Shown here in pieces: positions 55,598 to 64,000 of a DNA stretch of 64,000 nt. The notes under the pieces were generated by a model. It did not search any database and was not told where the DNA came from. It saw nothing but the letters and a program-made list of their open reading frames with translations. The stretch is taken from assembly GCA_016490735.1 (NCBI GenBank), contig JAEMWC010000764.1, forward strand, positions 365,800 through 429,799, given 5' to 3'. Position numbers and translations under genes: made by a program. Within the stretch, counting starts at the first letter, position 1. Every line of letters starts with the position of its first letter. This stretch comes from Pachyseris speciosa (taxonomy: Eukaryota; Cnidaria; Anthozoa; Scleractinia; Pachyseridae).

Positions 55598-57399
55598 TCT
55601 TTCTTCAAGGCCGTTTACGGTTTACATCGGCGAGTACGCAGACCTGGCTTAAGGAGGTCATCGATAGAATTCCAGGTTTAAAAAGGTTTGTTTGAGTTAC
55701 CATACAAAACATTCTTCGGCCTTTTTGTTATTTTGCAGTGCAGGTCCATGGAATGAATCATCTAATGGATTTACCATCATTTTTGAAGCGATTTCCATTG
55801 TTTTAGCTGTGGCGTGTTCTTGTTAGATTACTGCTTGTATATCACATGTTTGAGCATTTGGGGTCACATGTTGGTTAAATGCTTCTGAGCTAATTATACT
55901 GAGTATGTTGAAAATCAGCGACAAAAGAAAACGGACGAAAACAGCAACAACAAGAAGGAAACCACGTATTATTGCCAACGAGTCACCCTCGCGAGGACGC
56001 GAGGGTGACGAGGCGGCAGCATTATAAAGCCGTGTGTGCGAGTTGATTTTGGTACAGGGAGACGAAATCTCGAATGAAAAAAGTTAGCGTAAGGTAATGT
56101 AAGAGTGACATCATCGGTGATTGTTTTCGAGTGAGCCAATGGCATCGCGGTATTTTTTTTATCTAAACCAATCACATCAGGAGGATCATGATCGGTGACA
56201 AGATGACCACATTGACCTCATTGACCTCATGGTGGCTTGTGCGGGCTTAGGCAGGAAAAGGTGAGTGGAAATATTGATATTATTCACTCGTGAGCGTTGT
56301 CTTCTTGCGTGTACTTTAATTTAGTGTTTTTGGGAGCCAGAGTGTCACAAATCTAACACCTAGCAGGCTGAAAAATCGCCCAGCGAGGCAGTTATCGAAA
56401 TCAGCTCGAAAACGGCTAGCTTGCCAAAACAGTCAATTGCCTTGACAAGATCGGCCAGCGTGCCATTTAAGAAACAAAAAACAAAACCACTTGAACATAA
56501 TCACTACAAACTCAATCAGAGGGCGTATGAAGCCTCTTCTTTTATCGAGCTAGTGTGCTAAAATTACAAATTTGACAGTCACGGCGAGCGTGCCAAAACA
56601 GCAATCTTGCCAAAACAACAGTCAATTGTTTACAAAATCGACCAGCGTGCTATAACTAAGGAAAAAAACACACTTGAATATATTCAAATATATTCACTAT
56701 CAACATAATCAGAGGGAATATAAAGCCTCTTTCCAATCGAGTCACGAGTCACACGACGTGTCGCTGTTAGTTTGTGCTCATCCATTAGCGTTCACAAAAA
56801 ACAGTCTGAGCTCTGTTTGCCAGAAAGCCACTATCTGTCAAGCTTGAGGGAACTTAGCAAATCAATTTGGATAGTCTTCTTATTCCAAAATTTCAGGGGG
56901 CTTGCAGCTGTAGCTTCGTTTGAAAATTATCCGATCAGAAGTGCTCAGGTCCAAAGTGGAATTTGCATTTTCAATCTAAGTTACAAGTTGTTTTTAAATA
57001 CATTTAAAAAAACAAAGAAGACCATATTAGATGTGCATTTGTAATCTACGTTACATGTTTTGTTCTTAAAAACATTTTAAAAAGACATGTGGGATTTGCG
57101 TCTAAGAACATGTTATAACACAAACATGTCATATTTGAATTCATGCTCATTTCTAACAACAATGTTGGTTTCATCTCTCTCAAGTAATGCAAGGGACTAA
57201 TATTTCACCTCTAATCTACCCTACATGTTTAATTCTTATAGACATTTTAAAAAACAAAGAAAAACATTTGAGTTTTGCACTGCTTTTTTAACTACGATTC
57301 AGTTTTAAAAAATTGACTGTACCCTGGTTACTTCTTAATTTTCTCTGCGCACACAACTGTGCCAGTGTTTACTCGTTGGCACTCTACCGGCAGGTATTC
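55598..57399. other. No gene; R2 fragment and local repeats
   Basis: 55823-55970 matches R2 ('ttactgcttgtatatcacatg') and is cut by a hairpin at 55982-56009 (GTCACCCTCGCG/CGCGAGGGTGAC). 56411-56560 and 56581-56750 are a diverged tandem pair (GCCAAAACAGTCAATTG, CATAATC...AGAGGG...AAGCCTCTT). Three diverged blocks of about 70 bp with 'atctacgttacatgtt' lie at 56962-57030, 57032-57095 and 57205-57290. Confidence 0.65.
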
Positions 57400-59083
57400 C
57401 TAGTTTAGTTCTATTTAACATGCAGACAAAAATGAACTGGCGTCAATTACTATCGCTTGGTATATCATTGAAACAATGAAAAACCCCTTCCGGTTTAAGC
57501 TCTTGTTAGGCTCTCGTTAGTAGAAACAGATTCTTTAGAGAAGAAAGTTATCGTGACAATATTTCTTCGTAGGCCTATCCAAACTGCGTAATCTCTTTTT
57601 CAGTCTGTTGTACAAACTCCATTGACCTACACTCTCCTGCTCAGTTTAAAATAACAACACTTGTTCAATTATAACCTGTTTGCGACGAGTACGCGGCGGC
57701 CTGGTGATGATGAGCGAAATAACCGACAAAACTCGATGACTTTACTGAAGCAAAGATTGCATAACAAGGGAGTAAAATGTCGAATAAGTAAAAAGATAAA
57801 TAAACCGTTCGAAAATTGTAGTCAATGTTAATTCTCCCAAATGACGTTATTGCCAGAAATAGAAAACAAAATGTGGTTATAAACAGGGTACACGAACCAC
57901 CTGTGGTTTAACTGAAAAACTTGCATTCAGTTCAACTTGAAGCTAAATTGGCCGAAGAAGACGCCCGGAGAAGAAGAATAAGAGTTTATATGACGTTATT
58001 GCCCGAACTACCGAAACAAGATGCCCAGTTTTCACTGCGTCCGGCGCAAACGTTTGAGCTGACATGTCATGAAAAACTCTAGTTTCTCAGCACATTGATT
58101 TGACTCGAATTTCTGAGGCGCAAAGAGCTCACAAAGCAATATTTTACAGTGGAAAGGGACAGCTGGCCATTGATGGGTGCTCCAGCACCCTGAGGTTAAC
58201 CAGCGCCCAGCGACAATTGTACAGTTAGAATTAAGATGAACATTCGTTTTCACTGAGTCCTCGCAAAAGTTCGAGTTTATATTTCGAATTTCTGATCGAG
58301 GAACAAGGGGCTCCCAAAACATTTTTTTACGGTCGAAACGCTAACATCTGGCCATGGGCGCCCCTGTATCTTCAAGTTCAGAACAAATTCCAAGCGAGAA
58401 CTGACACCGAGCTAAAAAAAACTTACAGATGATGAAGGTCATCACTGAATGTCTGGCAAGGATCTTTTACCACTGTGAATAAACACAAATTGCGCTGTTA
58501 TAATTTCTGTTTTGGGGGACTTAAATTGCAATGACAGTTGGGAGTTTTGGCGTTTCGTTTTCTAAATGTTTTAAAGTCGAATGCCAATAAAACCGCGAAA
58601 ATTAATGGTCGTTAACCCTCACATCTGGCCTACTTACCAAAAACTAATGACAACGTCTTCCTTTGGCGCAGTTGTCTATTCTAGGTTCTGTTTGTTTCGC
58701 TGTATTTGTTTGTTAAGTAACCTCACATTTTGTGCATCAGTATATAACCTGACATTTTATGACCTCGCCTGTTGCATAAAAAAATATATAATTATACAAT
58801 GGGCGACCAAAAGACCTTTAAAAAAACAGTGATGACACTGTTTTGATTGCTTTTTTTATATCTATCGTTTTTACATAGCACGTGTTTCTGACGATAAAAC
58901 TCCATTGTTTGAACTGAAAACTTTGTACTTTTGATCTCGAACGAACGAACGAATCTATCCTATCCCTGTAGTAAAAATAATAATATTCGTGAAATTTAAG
59001 GAGAAATGGTGCTGTAACTCTTTTTATAGGAAATCGCACAGTCTTGAGTACAATATCGTGATGTAGCAGGTAGGAGTGATTTT

Positions 59084-59135
59084 GAAAGTTCGCCAAATTG
59101 CTCAAGCCTTCAGGCAGTGCAATTTGAGAACTTTC
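59084..59135. repeat. R2 hairpin, copy 3
   Basis: GAAAGTTCGCCAAATTGCTC pairs with the inverse of TGCAATTTGAGAACTTTC around GCCTTCAGGC, with one more mismatch than copy 2. Confidence 0.8.
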
Positions 59136-59725
59136 AAAACGGGAGAACCCATTAATCACGAATTGTACGATAAGGTCGCGGGAATTTTTATTTATAGTTC
59201 GCTCAACAAAACCACTAATTGTAAATGGTCACGAAATTTGTAATTCGTAAAGTATTATAAAACGAGGAAATTCTAAGCTATGAACATACTGAAATTATGT
59301 GAAAATCTCATCACATTGACCAACAATAAATCAAACGACCCCTATGAGCCAAAAAAGCCCACCAAAAAAAAACTCGTCTGATTCCAAGTTCAAGTTCAAG
59401 TTCAAGTTTATCAGTTCAACTCTTTGGTATGGAAACAGCTTTTTTACCTCGTTTTCCAATCGAAACCCGTAACTCATTAAGAACTGCAAATACTGCGCAG
59501 GATCAGTTTTCTCGCGAATACGGTTTTGATTCCTTTGTAAGGAAAACATATGTTCAAAAGCTACGGATATTTTGAAATCAGAGAATCTGCCAATAATAAC
59601 CGCGAGGTCTTATTGTTGATAAGTATAAATGTACTAGCGTTCTATCACGAATGCCACTCGCTATCTTCTTCGCGTCTTCGAAGTGTCTGCCAGGGGGATT
59701 TAGATAATTAAATAATCGTAGGTTA

Positions 59726-59846
59726 TCAGCCTCGTATGGGGTCTCGGACTCTCTTGGTTTTCATCCTTATGGCACTATGCTTCCATTCCTTTTCCTTGTA
59801 GTTGTAGGGTGCTGCCATTAAATTGTAATAAATAAATAAATAAATT
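59726..59846 (+). mobile_element. Short retrotransposon tail with (AAAT)n
   Basis: About 120 bp absent from the parallel site in R2 copy b ('gatttagataatttagttgtttagg'). It ends in AATAAATAAATAAATAAAT. It is consistent with the 3' end of a non-LTR element; no coding part. Confidence 0.6.
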
Positions 59847-59960
59847 ACTGTTTAGGTTTGAACGACTAGTAACTCAACTGAACAATGAGATGGTTGGCTC
59901 TCGATTTCTATGAGTAATAGCTGAACCGGGCTGCACCCTGTATCACGCGATGGAAATCTC

Positions 59961-62900
59961 GGGCCACCACGATCCACCCGGGTGGAGGTTTTAGGTCTAA
60001 ATAATTAAGCCGATGACCTATAATTTCTGAAACAGTCCAAATGGAATGGTATGTGCCATTTCATTTTCCAACCAGAATTTCTGGGTTTTCCCTGTAAATG
60101 GTAAGAAAACCTCGAGTTCGTATATTATGGCACATCTGTCGATGTACTCACGATGTTTAAGGTTTAGAATGCTGGCTCTTGATTATTAGGCGATAACGGA
60201 AGGAATCATGACGGGTGACTGGTTAGTGCGTCACACGCACAGACCCGTGGGCGGGGGTGGGGTGGGGGGGGGGGGGTACAACGGGAAAGAGAGATATATC
60301 ATTGATTGGAAACGCGCCCTTCACCATTCACAAAAACTAGAATTTTATAGCACTTTCAGAAACGAGTACTCACCAAGCATAGTTAGAAGAGGAGATGCAC
60401 CAAGCAATGGCTTCTAGTTCAGCTGAGAGATTACAAAAACGTGTCAAACTACAGGAACCCACACAAAGTGTGTGACCGTTGGGTATTTTGAATTTAGTTG
60501 AAATGTATGGGAATATCGAAAAAGTTCATATTATCGTAATATGCTACGGTTAATGTCTACATATCAGATCAAAATAATCGTCTTTTTAACTGAAATGTTG
60601 TGTATTGTCGTTCTTGTAGCTGAAAGCGGCGAATTTTAGCGATTTGAAGAGTTTTGCGTACGACGTTTACCCGGCGTCGACAATCGACAATCGGATCGGA
60701 TCACGGATCGGATCACGGATCGGATCGGATCAGATCACGGATCGGATCATAAAACTAAAATGTGTTAGATATAAATGAATCAAGCTCAACTCAAATCGCG
60801 TGAATCAAATCGAATCGCGTTATGTCTGGAAAGGAGTAGGCGAGAGAATGCCTAGCAAATATTGCCAAAATACCCAAATTAACTTTGTGGAATAACCTTT
60901 ACAGTCCGTTACTTTGCCTTGCTTTCCGTTCAAAGTTCTGGCAGTATTTGCTAGCTAGGCGTTCTCGGCAAGTCTCTCTCGGCGTGAACTAGGTTGGCTT
61001 CAATAGTGTAGCACGGGGAGCTGCTGGGCGAATTACATTGAAGTTTATTTCTACTTTGAACAGAACGTTTTATTTAACTTCAGTTTGGTATCCTGCAATA
61101 AACGCGAAAACGTTAATATCAACGGTAACAATCTTGAAGAAGAATTTATGAATCGAAATACACTAAAAACCAGATAATGACAGAGACAATTTTTGTTTGC
61201 CGCGATAAGTCTTTAAAATATGAGTTTGAAATATCTTATTAAAATCTTAATGCGCCGATCAAATTGAAACTTCAACATTCCCTCCCCCCCCCCCCCCGGG
61301 GGGCAAACACGGCATCTGACTATTTTCTATGCCCGGGGAGTGGGGAATTTGACAGGTAAGGCCTTCCCGAGGGTGGGGAATTTGACCTTTGCCTGTGTGG
61401 AGTGGGGAAAATGAACTGGAAGTGTCAGGTTTCAAATGTGTTTTTTTTTTTCGGGCGCCGAAGTCGCTATAACACTATAAACACGCGTAGAGATATAGCA
61501 TTTGAGAGCGATTTTCTTACAAAAAAAGGTCTTCAAAAGTTGTGTAGTATTTTTAAAGGTATGTATGAAAAGTAGAGAGTGCTTAAATATTAATGATTTT
61601 TATAGATTGTATATAAATGATGTAGATTTTTTATACAATGAGTGAAGTTGCGGCTTTGTCCCGCAGTGAACAGTGAAAGAAAAAACACTATCGAATGAAA
61701 GACGGCTTTGGCTTAAACTACAGAATATCCTGCCACTCGAACAACATTCTACGTAACCGGCTAACTAATTAATATGTAGTAATATTTCTAGTTCTTGAAG
61801 GTGATGTTACACAAGCCGATTTCTAACGCCGATTTTTAACGCAACATTGTTGCGTTAAAAGTTGTCTCGTGTAACATAGCACACAGGACTAAATGATGTA
61901 GATTTTTATACAATAGCTTACAATGAGTCAAGCTGCGGCTTTGTCCCGCGTTTGTGTCTGCAGAGGTTTCTATAATAGCCAAAACAGCAGTGAACAGTGC
62001 AACTCATTAATATGTATTTCTAGTTCTTAAAGCGTACCGCGTTCCTCGTAGACAGGTTTCCATTTTGGTCTTCAGGAGAGGCATTTGACAGACAAATTCG
62101 ACGGCATTTGAACACCATTTTGGCCCTGGGCGGGGGGGGGGGGGGGAGTGTCGAGTTGATCGCGCGCATAACTATGATCTATGAAATATTGGATCAAACG
62201 AAACAAGCTATTCATAATTCAAAGAAATTTAACTCTTACAAAATCCCTCTTAAATTATTTTTCAAATCTAAAGACATAACGTCAACAGTCTGAACGATAA
62301 CGCAACCTAGGAAGAATAAAGACAGGTCATGTCCATGTGATTTCATACGATGAGTTTCCTTATACGCACACACACACACCAACAACAAGAATCCTCTATT
62401 GTATCAAGCATGATAGCCCTATGAACGAGCTATTTTGTTTGAGGTTCACGCGAAGCGCGAGTTTGGAGCCAGCACACGGTGAGAGAATACAGCTATTTCC
62501 ATAGACCATAGTCTCAGTATTCTCAACAAGACCAACAACAAGAATGTTAATTGTATGGCCCTATGAATGAGCTCTTTTGTTTGAGGTTCAAGCGAAGCGC
62601 GAGTTTGGAGATTCACCTCCGAGCAAGTGCGCGCAAAAATTGCATTCGCACGCAAATTGCAATCTTTGACAGGAATAAAACAGTTAAAATCATCATTTCC
62701 GTGAAATATTATCCCACTGTTTTAGTATACAACTCACGTTGTCGGATTTTACTTTACGAGACAAGACCGAAAGGTAATATAGGTAGCTCCGGTGCAAATC
62801 CTTTGTAATTTGGTTATAATTTCGGTTTTTCAGGGACATAGCATGGGAGAAAACACCATAAACGTTTGCTTCTGTGATTTTGTCACTTTTGGGTTGAACA

Positions 62901-63002
62901 ACAGCTAATTTTTGTAAATTTCTTAATAAATTATCCATATGGCCATGGGGAATTGTCGCGTGGGCTTTCCGACAATGTTAAGTGATTGAGAACTTTGTAT
63001 AA
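59961..63002. other. Non-coding, repeat-rich stretch
   Basis: Contains G or C runs at 60253-60274, 61283-61302 and 62130-62147; a CGGATCGGATCA minisatellite at 60691-60748; a direct duplication at 61608-61680 and 61890-61950 (ATGATGTAGATTTTTTATAC-type); a hairpin at 61801-61875 (TTTTAACGCAACATTGTTGC core); and a second duplication at 62380-62458 and 62530-62612 (GAGGTTCACGCGAAGCGCG). No gene recognised. Confidence 0.65.
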
Positions 63003-63199
63003 GGCCCGGTTCAAACGTCGCATTTCTTTTGCAAACTTTTGTTGCATTTTCTCGAGACAAAAGAAGCAGAATCAGAACTATAATTTGTAGTATGAATTGA
63101 GTGCGGCACAAGTGCGACGTATGAATCAACAGTCGCATTTCTACCGCACTTAATTCAATTGAATTCGACACGGCAGAAATGCGACGTATGAACCGGGCC
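63003..63199. mobile_element. 197-bp miniature element, TAA duplication (PIF/Harbinger-like)
   Basis: TAA at 63000-63002 and 63200-63202 flanks inverted ends GGCCCGGTTCAAACGTCGCA and (reverse complement) GGCCCGGTTCATACGTCGCA, which continue TTTCT. Three-base TWA duplications are typical of PIF/Harbinger elements. No ORF. Confidence 0.88.
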
Positions 63200-63257
63200 T
63201 AACTCGCACCTTCGCCGCTCGCGCAAAACCCAAGCAAGAGAGTTTTTTCGCATAATA

Positions 63258-63538
63258 GAGTAGTTTTCAATTGAGTGTCGAAAGTAATTATGGTTTTGCT
63301 TTGGTTTTGCATTGCTTCGCTCTATGATTGGCCAGGAAAACTCGCGCCACTTTCTCAACCAATGAGAAGCAAAACCAAAACCAATTGTGATTTGTACGCG
63401 CGTATTTTCCCGCGCTTACGCCTGCTACATGTAATTGCTTCGTATTCTGATTGGCTCATTGCACTGCTTACTTCTGTTGTGACTGGTCAGAGTAATTGCT
63501 TTGGTTTTGGTTTTACGACACTCAATTGAAAAGCGCTC
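63258..63538. mobile_element. 281-bp miniature element, TA duplication (Tc1/mariner-like)
   Basis: TA at 63256-63257 and 63539-63540 flanks inverted ends sharing TTTTCAATTGAGTGTCG, followed on both sides by repeated GGTTTTG/CCAAAAC blocks and CCAAT. TA targets are typical of Tc1/mariner. No transposase. ORFs at 63155-63529 are artefacts of this element. Confidence 0.88.
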
Positions 63539-63632
63539 TATCAGTTCTGCATAGTCCATGTCATTACAACAGAAATTCCTGATGGATGTGACGCTTATGT
63601 GCTCTAAAATGACTTCTTGTCGGACACTGTAA

Positions 63633-64000
63633 TTAAGATGTCAGTACTTGCATTGATTCAGGGTTCTTCGCGGCAATGCACACAGCACGGAGGTGGTAAT
63701 GCGTGGGCCAAAATGAACTTGCAGTTTCCCGTCCTTCATGAATGATTTAACTTTCATTTGTAGACGCAATGACGTCATTTGGATGATCAGGAATTTCACC
63801 CGGGATACGTATGGCAGAGTCGCAGCCGTAGCACTTAAAGGCTTTAGTGTCCTTGAGCCATTTAAGTTTATACTTCCGGGTTGTGGAGATGGTAGCAGAT
63901 GGTGGTTTGCCTGATCGTTGCCGTTTGGGGCGTTTCCCTTTGTTCCGAGGGTTGATTTCTTGACATTCAAGTTAGCAGCGCTGGTCAGATTCCGCTTTTT
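63633..64000 (-). pseudogene. Broken C-terminal part of a zinc-binding repeat-family ORF
   Basis: The minus strand reads a basic linker (NKGKRPKRQRSGKPPSA), then WLKDTKAFKCYGCDSAIRI, and after a frame change KDGKLQVHFGPR, then back in the first frame HYHLRAVCIAAKNPESM to a stop at 63635-63633. The CxxC and the later HxxxxxC (HLRAVC) could form a C2HC zinc site. It resembles a domain I have seen repeatedly in cnidarian transposon-associated ORFs, but I cannot name a family. One in-frame stop (near 63970) and two frame changes show it is broken; the 5' part lies beyond the window. Confidence 0.55.

Larger units (their letters stand above)
57400..59960. repeat. Dispersed repeat R2, copy c
   Basis: Matches copies a and b through 'aacatgcagacaaaaatg', 'tgtgaataaacacaaattgcg', 'caacgtcttcctttggcgcag', the hairpin and 'gctgaaccgggctgcaccctg'. 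At the place of the L2/CR1-like insertion it reads GTCTGGCAAGGATCTTTT, also unoccupied. It carries a retrotransposon-tail insertion at 59726-59846. Confidence 0.75.

Noticed and set aside
44916..59159. Recurring minus-strand ORFs with an HCLKARAI-like run in R2 copies as a gene family
   Set aside because: They cover the conserved hairpin and surrounding repeat; frames break between copies and one strand of a palindrome is being read.

Overview
The window looks like nuclear DNA of a cnidarian, most likely an anthozoan such as a stony coral. This is inferred from the spliced gene with GT/AG introns, the AT-rich non-coding sequence, a Penelope-like retroelement with a GIY-YIG domain, and many small palindromic transposons and tRNA-derived repeats of kinds I associate with coral genomes. 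No database was consulted and the species is not determined. There is no bacterial-style operon, CRISPR array or rRNA gene.

The only host protein gene I can support is on the minus strand at 8443-3651. It is a C2H2 zinc-finger protein of about 1,270 residues: a long, low-complexity N-terminal part and seven tandem fingers at the C-terminus. I reconstruct three coding exons (8443-7375, 7082-7031, 6351-3651). The middle one is a 52-nt microexon whose splice phases fit exactly. Two single-base frame breaks lie in short homopolymers inside the long exons.

The rest is mostly repeats. 8.6-9.9 kb: a 320-bp tandem duplication just upstream of the gene, a palindromic element and a minisatellite. 10.1-21.9 kb: three long, closely related direct-repeat copies (family R1), one carrying a complete short transposon at its edge and one split by a broken Penelope-like element. 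23.1-27.4 kb: a nested foldback-type structure, in which long inverted repeats full of tandem repeats enclose two further inverted-repeat elements and a hAT-type miniature element. 27.6-29.1 kb: a fourth, partial R1 copy split by a 1-kb piggyBac-like miniature element with TTAA duplications.

29.1-41.9 kb is the least repetitive part, and I recognise no gene in it apart from one weak 50-residue ORF. 41.9-46.4 kb holds two copies of another dispersed family (R2), a tRNA-containing composite repeat, a truncated L2/CR1-like retrotransposon with an exact target duplication, and a tRNA-derived SINE. 48-50 kb is a diverged duplication with tRNA-like heads. 52-60 kb holds more R2 copies, a recurring 18-bp motif, minisatellites and a 261-bp element caught beside its own empty site. 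60-64 kb holds palindromes, homopolymer tracts, two clear miniature transposons and the end of a broken zinc-binding ORF running off the window.

No set of genes here works together as a pathway. The main value of the window is as a record of element insertion: several filled sites sit beside a paralogous empty site, so exact element ends can be read directly.
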